Source: Jaapia argillacea MUCL 33604 (taxonomy: Eukaryota; Basidiomycota; Agaricomycetes; Jaapiales; Jaapiaceae). From it: 64,000 bases of DNA. Location: contig KL197709.1 of the NCBI GenBank assembly GCA_000697665.1, positions 1,778,314 through 1,842,313 of the forward strand, in the 5' to 3' direction. Both the position numbers and the translations under genes were made by a program. A model generated the notes under the pieces. The model made no database searches. It was not told the origin of the DNA and saw only the letters and a program-made list of their open reading frames with translations. Of this stretch, positions 22,095 to 33,450 are shown in pieces. Numbering within the stretch: the first letter of the stretch is position 1; each line of letters begins with the position of its first letter.

Positions 22095-23241
22095 ATGTTG
22101 GCGTTGAGGCGTACTCGTCCATTCTACCAACATTCTCTACCTCTGAGGAGGTCGGCGTTGAACAATGGGAGCCACGCTGGTGCTCGCTCACAAAGAACCC
22201 TCTTCACATCCACAATCCAGTCCCTTTCCAACGAATTCTTGGACTTGGCAATTGCCCTACCTTTTCCCGCTTCATGGCCTGCATACTCTTCGACGATTAT
22301 TCTCGTCACCATTGTTAGTAGGCTGGTACTAACTGTTCCGTTTTCAATATGGGTATGATTTCACAGTGAATGTTCACGAGCCCGTCTTGATGTCTACTCC
22401 GATTTCAGGCAAAGAAGCGACAATGGAGAGCTGAGGAACTCGTAATTCCTCACCTCCAGGAGTTACAGCCCAAGGTGGCCCAAGCCGTGTACAATGAGAT
22501 GAAGAAGGCGGGGATCCGAGGTCCAAAAGAGAAGCTCCAAGCATACCACAGCCATAAAGTCAAACAACTGGTACTCCCTTCTCCATATCCCTTTGGACCG
22601 TGTCTAATATTCAACCGAGCAGCTGTCGACTCGTAGAAAGCAGCTATACTCCGAACACCATTGTTCACCCATCACTACCATGGCCATACCCGTTGCAACC
22701 CAACTGCCTCTCTTCGCCGCCACTTCCTTGGTTCTCTCCAACATCTCGCACGCACCAACACCCCTCGACTCGGAATCTTTTCTCACCCTTACTTCACTGG
22801 CGCATGCCGATCCAACCGCAACACTCCCTATTGCTCTCGGATTGATTACTCTTGCCAACGTGGACGCGTCAAGATGGTTCATCAGCGAGGAGAAGCGAGA
22901 ACAGCAACTCAAGGTTGAAAAGCAAGATGAAGCCAAGCGCGCTCGAGGCGAGCTCGTCCTGAAACCAATGAAAATGGTGCAATCTGGGTTGAGAATCTTG
23001 GCTGTTGGACGTATCCTCGTCGGTGCGCTTGTCCCTGGAGTGAGTCCATCTCCCGCATGACTACATTTGTGGCGACTGAGTGTCCTTTTAGGGCGTCGTA
23101 ATCTACTGGGTAACCTCAGCTGCCTTTGGTCTGATCCAATCTTGGGTTTTTGACTTCTGGGAATATCGGCGGGACAAGTCGAGACGAGCGCTGAAGTCAC
23201 AAAGCGAATCTGCATCTCCTACGTCTCCGTCAGTTAAATGA
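22095..23241 (+). CDS. COX18: Mitochondrial inner-membrane insertase, COX18/OXA1 family
   Basis: YidC/Oxa1/Alb3-type insertase; COX18 homologues export the C-terminal tail of Cox2. Four exons: 22095-22352, 22409-22570, 22623-23040, 23093-23241. The start MLALRRTRPFYQHSLPLRRS looks like a mitochondrial presequence; an upstream in-frame ATG at 22065 is also possible. Membrane segments: SSTIILVTIVSRLVLTVPFS with the insertase arginine, AIPVATQLPLFAATSLVLSN, IALGLITLANVDASRWFI, MVQSGLRILAVGRILVGALV and GVVIYWVTSAAFGLIQSW. The coiled-coil stretch between TM1 and TM2 (ELQPKVAQAVYNEMKKAG) and the late GVVIYWVTSAAFGL are family-typical. It is divergent from the amine oxidase (292 bases between starts). 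Confidence 0.88.
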
Positions 23242-23790
23242 GGTTGTTATATGGAATAGAAGATAGACTTCGCCTCTGTTGGGAATTTGCGGAAGGTGAG
23301 TTTGTCTCATAGCTCCTCCATTTTTTCTTCGAGTTGCGTGATTACAAAAAGTGGTTGAGGGAACCCTATTTCGTTGCCTTCTGGTGAACTGAATGTCGGT
23401 GTCCCGTGAAGTTTTATCTTGATCTAATATGATGCCTCCTGAGTCTCTTTGTGCTCCGACGAACCCAAGCTGACATCGTTTTGTTGAAGCTTCATCAAAA
23501 CAACGTGGCTGTGGCCGAGTCGTTGTACTTGTACCCATGATTCTGCAAGACGGGCCTGGGTAAAACACAGCAAAGCCACCTATGCTAACAACCATCTTAC
23601 AATTGTTGCAACTTCCGAAGCAACCGCGCATCTTGTACCAGAAACCTTCGGTCTCGGGTGAAACAAACCGCGAATTTTCATGGCAATGCCATAGGTTATG
23701 GATTTATTATTCCACACCGCGGATTATTGCGTATTATATGCATTGCGATGTCCGTTCAAGAATGTTCCATGAATACTCCAACGTGACTCT
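23242..23790. other. Convergent 3' region
   Basis: About 550 bases between the stops of the COX18 gene (+) and the DUF7704 gene (-). Short open frames only; no gene seen. Confidence 0.45.
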
Positions 23791-24352
23791 TCAAAACCTC
23801 TTCTCTGTGCGCCCATCTCTCTTGTCGACATATCGTCCGATCCCCAAATGCCAAGTAATTCTTGGGATCATTAGGCTGGCCCCCAATACTACCGTGAGCC
23901 ATAACATTGGACTCCATCTCGCGATATCCCACCTCTCCTCTCCCAAAGCCCACAAGGTGACGTATAGATGCATAAAGTCCCCAATAAGCAATGGCTTGAG
24001 CAAGGCGGAAACTATGTTCTCTTGCACAGCTGGTTGAGAGCGCAGGTATTTGCGAGCAGCGGATAGGACGAAGAAATTGACGAGGCCCATAAGAGCACAA
24101 ACGTGGGCGAGTTGAACGATCGTCACGAAGGTCGCTAGAGGCAACGGGCCGGACGGTGGAGCGTCATTAGGCCAAGGTGCCTGTGCATCATGAGTCTGAA
24201 GAGCGATCAGATGCTGGCACTGCGCAAACGGACGGTGTGCTTACTTTCTTTGGGTCAGCAATGGCGCCCAACAAGCCCAAGATTGTGATGAGGGGCTCGT
24301 AGAAGCCAAATATCGCATAGTAAATATTTGGGATGGCGCTGGGAGTGGTCAT
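23791..24352 (-). CDS. DUF7704-like membrane protein
   Basis: Small fungal membrane protein of unknown function. Exon 1 begins at 24352 (MTTPSAIPNIYYAIFGFYEP) and ends at a GTAAGC donor near 24246. Exon 2 begins with THDAQAPWPNDAPPSGPLPL and runs to 23791. Hydrophobic stretches: PLITILGLLGAIA, TIVQLAHVCALMGLVNFFVL, ALLKPLLIGDFMHLYVTLWA and SPMLWLTVVLGASLMIPRIT, so four membrane passes. The FYEP segment near the start and GDFMHL in the third helix are features I associate with this family, which is abundant in basidiomycetes; the assignment is from memory of the pattern. Confidence 0.75.
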
Positions 24353-25131
24353 GGTCGGACGGCGTGTGTTTCAAAGTTGAGGGAAAGGAGTTTTGGTTGA
24401 GATGACGCCTTGCAGCATCGCCTCACACTCAATCAAACCTTCCAGCCTTCACGAGAAGTAACGCAGGGAGGGATCTGAAAGGGGCATTCCGGAAAGCGCA
24501 AGGCAACCTGGCAAATAAAGCCCATACTAAGGGCGACAGGAATAGCTTGATCGGCAAATGGTAACAACCCACTCCCAACCCTCCTTCCAATCGGAGGACA
24601 CCTAGTCCCCGCTGGGATCCCACACAAAAGACATTGTGTTGGAAAACAATCTCGGAAATGAGTTATTCCAGTGAGTTCGGAACCGTGCTCATGTGGTAAC
24701 TTGTGTGGCTTCGTAGGCGAAAGCAACGAGATATGGACAGCGACGACTAAGCAAGAAGGACTCAGCAGGAATATTAATGAGAGTCAGCTTTGTACCGATG
24801 CGCCTGCCCTGAAGTGAGATGGTTATCCTCCAAAATTTTGAACTTCAAACTCTTCATCTTACAATCACGGTCGTTGCTATTTGCTGGTGGTCACCTTTGT
24901 CGTCCGAGTGGCTGCCATAACGAGGACCAAGAGAGCACTTCGTGAAGATTGGAATTCTAATGCTCATCTCCTTCTCTTCTCCAAAGTGACACGAGCTTCG
25001 CTTTTTCCTAACATGCCTCTAGTCCGGTGTCGCGAACGTGTAGACATGTCCATAATATTAGTACGATACTCTCTTCAATATATGACACGTTGAAAATGCT
25101 GGGTATAAAGGGGTTTAGAGTCGCTCGAATC
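24353..25131. other. No gene recognised
   Basis: About 780 bases between the start of the DUF7704 gene and the stop of the ketosphinganine reductase gene. Minus-strand open frames of 60-100 codons near 24430-24730 have no recognisable content. Confidence 0.4.
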
Positions 25132-26527
25132 TTATGACGAATCTTGGCCAATGTGTTCCTCCAGCTCTTCCAGCTTGAACACGGCCTTTTGCTCCAAATA
25201 TTGCTGGTGTTGCGAGCGATGTCCACGGACAGTGGCATCCACTGATTGCCGCCAGACGGGGAGTGCAATCTAACCAGATGATGAATAATGAACGATGAAG
25301 GTAAAACCAGATGAGCTCACCCAACCAATGAGACTGTAGATGGCATCAACTACCACGTTGTTCTGGGGTGTTGACCCTCGTGTAGACGATCGGAATACAT
25401 TCGTTATGAAGTCCGGGGTGATGTGGAAATTTCCCTTCTCAACGCCTGAACAACATGTCAAGTTGACGCATTTATGATCGAACTCGTTAGAACGCACCTC
25501 GGAGAAGGGCTTTCGCTGCATCCTCTGGCTTCAGGCCGCCATCAGTCTCTTCAATTTTCAGAGTGATTGCAGGCTTAGTCTTGTTCTCTTCTTCATAGCC
25601 AGGGCTGTAGATTGTCGCAGGGAAGAAGATATGGACGCCGATGCCGTAGAGTATCAACTCCGACCTTAGTGTCTCCGCGAGGCCTTGCGCGGGGTGAAAG
25701 AGTATTCTGAAAAATATACGGAAAACACATACCTCTCAAAGCGAACTTTCCGGGTGAATACGTCGAGTATCCAATCATGGACATGTATCCCAAAACAGAT
25801 GACACAAAGACAATGCGACCTTGGAAATGATCTCTAGCCATCCGCTTGGCCGCTGCCTATGCACAAGTGTATGAGTGAAATCTCAGGATGCGAAACTGAA
25901 GTTTCTCACCAGAGCTGAGAAGGCTTGGACGAAATATGTGTCGTCCATGCCCCTCCTCACAGTAGTTTCATCTTCTTCGACCCAAAACCCAGGCGTCGAT
26001 TTGCCCGCGCATAGAAAGACTGCGTCGGGGCAGCGACCTCCGTGGTCCTTGCAAGCGGCATCTAGCGCCTCCTTCGCCGTCGAAGCTGTTGTCAGCGAGA
26101 ATGAATACGCCTTCAGAAGTTGGTTGGGTGTTTGTCGGACGGCCTGCGCGTACGACGCAGGTCAGATGAAAGAGCAAGAAAAGCGCAACGAACGCAGATT
26201 CTTCGTACCTCCAGCTGCGCCAATGCCTTCTGCAATCGTCCCTCGTTCCGTGCAACAATGGACACGTCAGCACCTTTTTTAGTGAGGAGGACGGCCAAGG
26301 ATAGCCCAAGACCCGCAGAACCTCCCGTCACATAGCAATGCTACGCGCAAAGGTGAGTTTCGACGAGGAAGCACAGGGGACGGAGGACGTACTTTCCCCT
26401 TGACATCCCAATTCTTTTGCCAGAACATAGGGAAGGCTGCAGCAACCAGTAGCGTTGACACCAGCACCAGCACCAGAGTAACTGACCCGGGGATACTGAG
26501 CTCGAAGACGTTCAACTGAGAAGCCAT
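25132..26527 (-). CDS. TSC10: 3-ketodihydrosphingosine reductase (TSC10/KDSR type)
   Basis: NADPH-dependent SDR that reduces 3-ketosphinganine to dihydrosphingosine in the ER, one step upstream of ceramide synthase. Exon 1 (26527 to about 26397) has a membrane segment (VTLVLVLVSTLLVAAAF). The Rossmann start HCYVTGGSAGLGLSLAVLL contains TGxxxGxG. LCAGKSTPGFW holds the NNAG-equivalent position. The catalytic Ser and Y-x3-K are in VFVSSVLGYMSMIGYSTYSP and the following GKFAL. The C-terminal part (GNFHITPDFITNVFRSSTRG, VVDAIYSLIGW) is followed by a last exon ending LEELEEHIGQDSS at 25132. About seven exons. The start is only 64 bases from that of the fluoride exporter on the other strand. Confidence 0.9.
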
Positions 26528-26591
26528 AAATAGCCGAGGTTGCCTGCGACAAACTTGCCGTCACGAACCTTGATATGGCCTGCGACTATCA

Positions 26592-27962
26592 TTGCTGCAC
26601 GACTACGATTCGCCCTCCATGCCCAACGATGAGAACAATGCGGGGATAATTCCTCTCCATCGCACGAAGACGGCTAGTCGCTCGTCATCACAGTCCATTA
26701 TCAACGAGACCCCCGAGTCTATGACGCCGAAAAACCCAACCGCCATAGTTCACACACACAGCGATATCGGAGCTGCCCTCGCTCGACATGAAACAGTTGC
26801 AGATGCATCTTCTCTTGCGTCTCTTGATCGACCTCCGGGTGCCGATGACTCCCTCCCGCCTTCAAAGATCTACCACCCTTTGTCGTTTCCCGTTCTCGCC
26901 TTGCTCATGCCAGCATCCGTCTTCGGGGTCTTGACAAGGCTTGGTTTGCAGGCTTTGGCTACCTATCAAGGGCAGAGTATCTTTCCTCTGGCTTATGCCC
27001 AGGCTTTTGGGTGTTTTGTCATGGGTTTCACTCTTCAGTTCAAAGAGCCTATCGGTCAATTGTGAGTGTGGTTCGAAGCTTGAGTGTGTCTAGATTATCC
27101 TGATCACGGAACCAGTTATGGACCCTTGTACACAGCGATTACTACTGGTGAGTTCCCCTAACTATATGTATTTGAGTGTCGGGTTGACTCTATTTCCAGG
27201 TTTCTGTGGCTCTGTCACAACGTTTTCCGGGTGGGAGCTAGACGTTTTCAGTTCTTGGGTTAATGCTACGCAAGCTCACAGAGGCGGTCTTCGAGATGTA
27301 TGCTGTTTCCCCTCCTTTTAATGCATGACCGATGACCGTGACGCATCCAGGTGGTGGACGGTCTCACGAAAACTATCTTCACGCTCATCATCTCCCTTTC
27401 CTCGATGTCCTTTGGGGCACATGTTGGGTCTCTTTTACGTCCATACGCGCCAAAGAGGCGGTTGCCTAGACGTCCCATTCGATATACATTTTCGGCCGTC
27501 GCGGTCCTGATATATGCTGCGACCCTCCCCGCTTATTTCCGCCTCTCAGCTGACTACCGCCACCAAGCGACTGCTGCCCTTCTCTTCTCGTTCCCGGGCA
27601 CCCTCACTCGATATCTCTTATCTTACCACCTCAATCCCCGACTCAAACGCTTCCCTCTTGGTACTTACACCGCCAATTCTCTCGGAACAGCTTTTCTTGG
27701 GGCGTTTCACGTCCTTCAAAGTGTCACGACTCCGCTTTCCCTGGGTTCGTGCGCTATCTTGCAGGGTCTAGCGGATGGGTACTGCGGTTGTCTGACCACG
27801 GTCAGCACGTTTGCTGCAGAGGTGGATGCGTCTCGGGATGCGAGCGGGTATTTCTACGTCGCGCTGAGTTGGGGAACGGGGCAGTTGTTGCTCCTCTTGA
27901 TCCTGGGTTCGTCGTATTGGGCGGGGCATATTAGTGAACAAGTAACTTGTAGATATGCTTGA
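26592..27962 (+). CDS. FEX1: Fluoride exporter, FEX/CrcB family (two-domain)
   Basis: Fungal fluoride channel that protects the cell from cytoplasmic fluoride, probably at the plasma membrane. A cytoplasmic N-terminus of about 95 residues precedes two CrcB repeats. Repeat 1: LMPASVFGVLTRLGLQALAT, YAQAFGCFVMGF, then across two splices FYGPLYTAITTGFCGSVTTF. Repeat 2: FSFPGTLTRYLLSYHLNP, GTYTANSLGTAFLGAFHVL and LADGYCGCLTTVSTFAAEVD, followed by a last helix GQLLLLLILGSSYW. Both repeats keep the CrcB glycine-rich T-T-[FV]-S turn. Four exons; joints at 27061, 27116-27148, 27200-27298 and 27351 keep frame. The first ATG is used; an internal ATG at 26619 is an alternative. Confidence 0.9.
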
Positions 27963-28150
27963 TCATATACATGTTGTCCATCTACTGTAATCTCTACATA
28001 ATCTTGCATACCTATAAGAACCCTAACCAGCTGTCGACTCAGAATGAGGGTTGCGGAGATTGAAAAGGGGCACAACGTGTTTGCGGTCTGTTTTTGGGCA
28101 CTTGTACTGTTTCTTCGTTTGCACAGGGTTGCCGCCTCCGGTCTCTTACC

Positions 28151-29896
28151 ATGTCGCGGCAGCCACAACCTCCGCCTGTCGAGGCTGATCAAGCGGAACT
28201 CGAGGACGACGAGGAGGCTATCAGCGCTGAGGGTGACGAGGTTATGCAGGAAGCCGAGGATCAAGAGGGTTACAGTACGCATCTACTTTCAGTAATCGTG
28301 GATCCACCGGGACCCTGCCTTGTTCCCTCTTTCGTCCTTCTTGATTTTATGTTCAGAATACCTGGTGACTGAACCTGACCACCTATGCCATCTTCTTCAG
28401 CCTCTTCGACGCCGACATCCACACTCACATGGATCAGTTGGTTTTGTTCATTACCCGGACATGAGTACTTCTGCGAAGTACAGGAAGATTTCATCGAAGA
28501 CGATTTCAACTTGACGGGCCTGAATTCGTTGGTTCCTTTTTGGAAGGAGGCCATGGAGATGGTTTTGGATGTCGAACCAGGTGTGCATCATTTGGCTTGG
28601 GAGTTTCCTCGATAGTGACGCGACATACCCTGCGTTGTGCAGACGAGGATTCTTCAAAGATCCCGGATGTTTCGATTGTGGAAGCGTCAGCCGAGTTGCT
28701 TTACGGTCTCGTACACCAACGCTATATCATTACGCGACAAGGGCTTCAAGCAATGGTGAGCACTACGCTATACTCATCGCCCCACAACCGTGCGCTGATT
28801 GTCGATGCGTAGGCTGATAAGTACGAAGGCGGTATCTTCGGATCTTGTCCGAGAGTTTACTGCCAGGGTTGCTATGTGGTGCCGTGCGGCCGCTCTGATC
28901 TACCTGGTCTCGATACAGTAAAACTCTACTGTCCCAACTGCCACGACATATATGTGCCGCCGAGTAGTCGATTCCAAGGTGTAGATGGTATGTTGTTACT
29001 ACTTGGGTCAGTATCAGCGTGACCCGTGGTTAATTTAGCTTTGCCAGGCGCTTTCTTTGGGACAACCTTCGCCCACCTCTTCTTCCAGAGCTACCGGGAA
29101 CTTGCCCCTGCACCATTCTACAAACCACCGACAGCGACATCCCCTGGGCGTTCCCCACATAGCAACGGTTCGGAAAGTGTGTCGTCTCACGACGAACCGT
29201 TTGTGAATCCCAATCCATACGGCGGTCAAAAGCGTGCCGCCGGCAAAGTCTATGTTCCCCGCATATATGGTTTCCGAGTGAGCGAGCGGGCAAAGAGCGG
29301 ACCTCGGATGTTTTGGCTGAGATTAAGACCTGAGAATCATGAAGAACTTGACATGGTGGATTGGAGAGGTAGATGGATAGACGAAGTTGATGATGATGAT
29401 GACTTCGATGAAGACGACGATGAGGATGATAGACCTATGGAAGACTTTGATCCGGTGAGTAAATGATTGGATCATTATGAAGCCTGCTCAAAGGCTCGTG
29501 ATTTCATATCTAACTAGTAAATGTCTGGCTGTTTAGGCAGGAGGGGAGGGCGATGACATCGACGAGGAAGAGGAGGAAGAAGAAGAGACCCCTGGTGCTT
29601 CACGAGCAGGCCAGTCATCAGCAACAGCATCCACATCCAACCCACGAGGTCGACGCCATGAATCCAACTCCCTTGGTGCCCTTGATTCAACCGATCTCCC
29701 TACACATATACTTTCTAACCCCACATCTCCACTATCGAGCGCCCCTCCTCACACTCCCGAGCCCGTTCCCATGTCGAACTCGACAAATACTACACACAAC
29801 ATTTTCGCGAAGGCTTCCACTGGTTTTGGAGGCGGTAAAGTGAGGGTGGTCCGCCAGTGGGCTGGTACCGCCGACAGAGACCATCTGTGGGCTTGA
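28151..29896 (+). CDS. CKB1: Casein kinase 2, regulatory beta subunit
   Basis: Regulatory subunit of the CK2 holoenzyme. After an acidic start ([20 protein letters not shown]) a splice leads into [20 protein letters not shown] and [20 protein letters not shown], the canonical N-lobe. Next come [20 protein letters not shown] and the dimerising zinc finger [20 protein letters not shown] with LYCPNC (four structural cysteines). [16 protein letters not shown] and [17 protein letters not shown] close the conserved domain. The last exons add acidic runs (29390-29450 and 29545-29590) and a Ser/Thr/Pro tail ending DRDHLWA, longer than in animals but usual for fungi. About six exons. Confidence 0.95.
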
Positions 29897-30187
29897 ATGT
29901 TGACTGGACCTTGTTTCTGAATTCGTATTCGTTGTGCAACACAGGTGGATGTTTATTGGCATAGCTGACGTAGTATTTTCCTTTTAACACTGTACATATT
30001 TTGCATAACTTAGAGGAAATCAACTCTCCGCACTCTGAAGACACGTTCGTGGGAGTAACATACCAGATTGGTATAACTGTACAGAATCAAGCCACAAGGT
30101 TTGCTGGTCACGAGTGTGACGCACCCATATTCTGTGAAGACAGTCGAATCGACAAGGCCGCCCACCACTCCTCAAGACTTCAACAAA

Positions 30188-30781
30188 ATGGCCCGAACAA
30201 GTGCGTACTCGATTCTATACAGATATTCAACCCCAAAGCTGATAGATCTGCTGTGTCCTCGCCTGGACGATCTTTGAACTGCTACTACAGACCTGCGATA
30301 TGGTGCTAACCATGGCCACCCCACGACTCCCATCGAGAAGACTCTCCGCCCCAGTCAGCGCAAGGGTGTACAGAGCAACAGGACGAAATTTGTGAGGAGT
30401 GTTATTAGGGAGGTTGTTGGATTCTCGCCTTATGAGAGGAGAGTTATGGAGTTGTTGAGGAACTCCAAAGTGAGTCCATGTTTCAATCCTGTATTGCTTG
30501 GCAGAGCTTGGTTCGGGAGATGGACTGGCGACAGAAATTGGGATGGATATCGACTGCGGGGGACGGGATGTGTTTCTGTATCAAATATCTGACCCGCTAC
30601 TTCTCTTCATAGGATAAGAAGGCGAGGAAATTGACAAAGAAGCGGGTGAGCTCAGTCGCACACCATTTCATCAGAGCATTGTTTTTGACATCCAACGTAG
30701 CTGGGTACTCTCCTCCGCTCGAAGCGCAAGCTCGAGGAACTCGGTACCATCATTGCGGAGAGCAGGAGGACTGGTCACTAA
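30188..30781 (+). CDS. RPL36: 60S ribosomal protein eL36
   Basis: Large-subunit ribosomal protein, about 100 residues. Four exons: a 13-nt first exon (MART plus one base, 30188-30200), then NLRYGANHGHPTTPIEKTLR to FSPYERRVMELLRNSK (about 30292-30471), DKKARKLTKKR (about 30614-30646) and LGTLLRSKRKLEELGTIIAE to the stop (about 30700-30781). All junctions are GT-AG and in frame, and every segment matches the eL36 family. It is in tandem with the CK2 beta gene, with 291 bases between. Confidence 0.93.
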
Positions 30782-31032
30782 AATGTCTCGGGCTCCGACT
30801 TCGTCATTATGCTCATGTTGCTTTTCCGAGACTGGATTTCGTGCGTCAGGCGACCAATCCGGCCCTTATGCGAAGATGTATATCTATGGTTTATCATGAT
30901 AGTACGCCAACTCTCGTCCATCTTTGCCTTGTTGTCCTTGGCATGTCGAAGATACCTCTCCGTCACTCCAGCGACGGAAGCATTGCCATTTCCAGTTCGC
31001 AGCCTGCGTGGAGGTGGGTACTGGTGTTCCAT

Positions 31033-31870
31033 TTATATCTGGATGATGAGGTCAAGCTGCTCCGATGGAGGCGTTACATGACGACGACATGTCTCATCGC
31101 TATTGTCGCTGGCGAGAAGGACGCGAGATACAACTCTAGCTGCCTCTGGGGCTGAAGCAAGGGCATGAGGGACACTATTTACGGAGTGGTGAAGCACCAC
31201 TATCTGGGTCCGAGAATCGAGAATCGGAACCGTGGAAATGATGAGGTTATCCGATAAGATGTACAAGCTTCGGCGCCCAGCAAGAGGCCGAGATGGGTCG
31301 AGTGCGCAATGACTCTGAGTTGGCTGACTAGCTGCGGCCCTGTAACGAAAGACCTGTACGGGAAAGAAGCAGTCGAGGATCCAATCAACATGCTGCATCC
31401 ACGGTACCGCAAAGTAGCGCAAAGTCTGCTGCGAGACAGGTGACCAGGCTTGGCGTGCATCGCGGCGAGTGGCGGAGATGACAGATCCATGCTTTGTACT
31501 GCGCTGAGTAGTGATTGATCAGAAATGCATCTTGATACATGCCGGAAGGCGACGTACATACAATCGTTTGCCCCGGATAACCCAGTTGGGCATCCGGTGT
31601 TTCTTGTCGAAGCCGACGATGCCCGGTTGGACTTGAAGTGCTATGCCTGCTTGGCAGGAGCAAGTGCAGCCCTTTACTATGCTAATTATAACAGGATATC
31701 GTCGAGGGTGACGAGTGGCTGTCGAGGATGGAGACTGGGTGATTACGATTCTAGGTCGACGATCGGGCCGTGCGACAACAAAACGCTTACGCAGTTCGCT
31801 TACCTGAGCATTCGGCAAAGTCTAAAAGTTCGATTTCCGACTTCGGGTGAAACGGTGTTGTTTCTCGCAT
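31033..31870 (-). CDS. Candidate hypothetical gene, structure unresolved
   Basis: Not recognised. Blocks with protein-like composition and splice signals lie in order on the minus strand. They are MRETTPFHPKSEIELLDFAE (from 31870, ending at a GTAAGC donor), GIVGFDKKHRMPNWVIRGKR (near 31590), VSQQTLRYFAVPWMQHVDWI (near 31400) and SLYILSDNLIISTVPILDSR (near 31230). I could not join all of them without a frame conflict between the first and second block. The start would be divergent from the TVP38-like gene with 39 bases between ATGs. Treat as a possible gene only. Confidence 0.3.
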
Positions 31871-31909
31871 TTCCGCTTTTTATGCCCTCCTTGCTTTGAA
31901 TATTCCATT

Positions 31910-33450
31910 ATGTTCTCCTCCTCTGAGTCCTGTCCTGCGTCCCTCGCCCCCATACCCCCTGCGAATCGCCACAGAGCTTCGTCCACAAATATCCGTCCCG
32001 CACTCACGATCCAAACTCTGGGCTCTCGGGTGAGGTCCTCATCCCTTCTGGGCATGCCACCTCCGACACCGTCGCCACCGTCTGCAAAGATCAAGTCGAA
32101 TCCTCTCGACATTGCAGCTGATCCTCCTCCGGGAGCTTTGGCATTGCTGGTGTCGAGATGTATACAACTGCTACATCTACACTCGAAGCACGCGAGTCTA
32201 ATGGATTCGAACCCGTCGTCGCCGCGGTCCAGCACAGACGACCCAATCCTCCCCTTGTCGGCTTCACCCTCGCAGACGACCTTTGGTGATGTTTTCAGTG
32301 AGAAATCATCACCGTTAAAATCCCAGGTGCCCTCACATTCTGGCTGGCGGATCCCTTCTGTACGTAAAATTCCCTATCACGCGAGAGGCTCCGAATATCA
32401 ACTTGTTTTTTTGTGTATTCAAGGTACATACCCCCATCCTCTTTGTCGTATCCCTGTTCCCAATTTCGACTGCCCTCGTCCTATTTTGTTTTTGGACTCT
32501 TCCAATTACTGGGTCGTGGCCACGCACTCTGACCGATCTAGCGCAGATGGGTCGGGAGTTGCATGGTTACTGTCTGAGCGGCCCCGGTCCTATGGCACAT
32601 GTTTTGGGTGTTCTGAGTATCACGGCTGTATGGAACCATGCGTGGAGCATACCTGGTAGCGTGTTATGGGTAAGTTCACCCCGCTCCATCAAATTCATGA
32701 ATCAAACTCAATCTTTCTTATCCGCTGTAGAATGTCCTCGCGGGGGCTTTGTTTTCGCCTGCGCTTGCCACGTTGCTCTTAACAGCACTCACGACTATTG
32801 GCTCGATCTTTGCCTCACTTTTGTCAGCTCCGTTGTCGCCGTTCCTGACTCGGGTGTTCCCTCGAGCCTTGGATATGACCCGCAGCGCTCTCGAAGGCTC
32901 ATCTGCCGTCTCTGAGACATCAGGTAAAGACTCGAGTCGTTCGCCTGCTTGGGTCCGTTTATCGGTCCTACGGCTGATCGGCATCGTGCCGTGGTCAGGC
33001 ATCAATATCGCCTGCGGCGTTACTGGAGTGCCCCTATGGGATTGCGTTTTGGGCAGCTTCATTGGCGGCCTACCATGGACTGCAGTGACCTGCCAAATTG
33101 GAGATATTCTACAAACCATCACATCCACACCTTCCCTTCATCAAAACCAGACGATTTCCGATTTATTGACGTCACCCGACATGGTCGTCAAGTTGGTGTT
33201 CTTGTCATTCCTCTCCGCCGCACCGGTTTTGGGCAGGGATTATCTACGACAATGGATGGCCGACTCTGTTCGGAGTAGCCAGGATCTCGACGGTCGGAGG
33301 TGGCAATGGGTGAAGGGATTGGGTACGAAGGTCAGCACGAAGATTCGCATCCACTCGCGATCCCAATCGAGAGAGCGGATTGAAAGTGAGAGGGAACTGA
33401 ATGGCCTGATTGACGAGAAAAGGAAGATTGAGTTGGATGCGGAGGCGTGA
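31910..33450 (+). CDS. SNARE-associated/VTT domain membrane protein (TVP38/TMEM64 type)
   Basis: DedA/VTT-fold membrane protein, in fungi typically of Golgi or vesicle membranes. Three exons: 31910-32359, 32424-32669, 32731-33450. A long Ser/Pro-rich cytoplasmic N-terminus precedes helices ILFVVSLFPISTALVLFCFW and LSITAVWNHAWSIPGSVLW. The VTT domain follows with NVLAGALFSPALATLLLTAL, LRLIGIVPWSGINIACGVTG (family motif with Arg and VPW) and WDCVLGSFIGGLPWTAVTCQ. A basic, charged tail with RSQSRERIESERELNGLIDE ends the protein. Its position next to an unresolved gene gives no clue to role. Confidence 0.82.

Noticed and set aside
31847-31909. Upstream ATG of the TVP38-like frame at 31847
   Set aside because: It would place the start inside the possible minus-strand gene and adds a Cys/Phe-rich stretch without family match; the ATG at 31910 is preferred.
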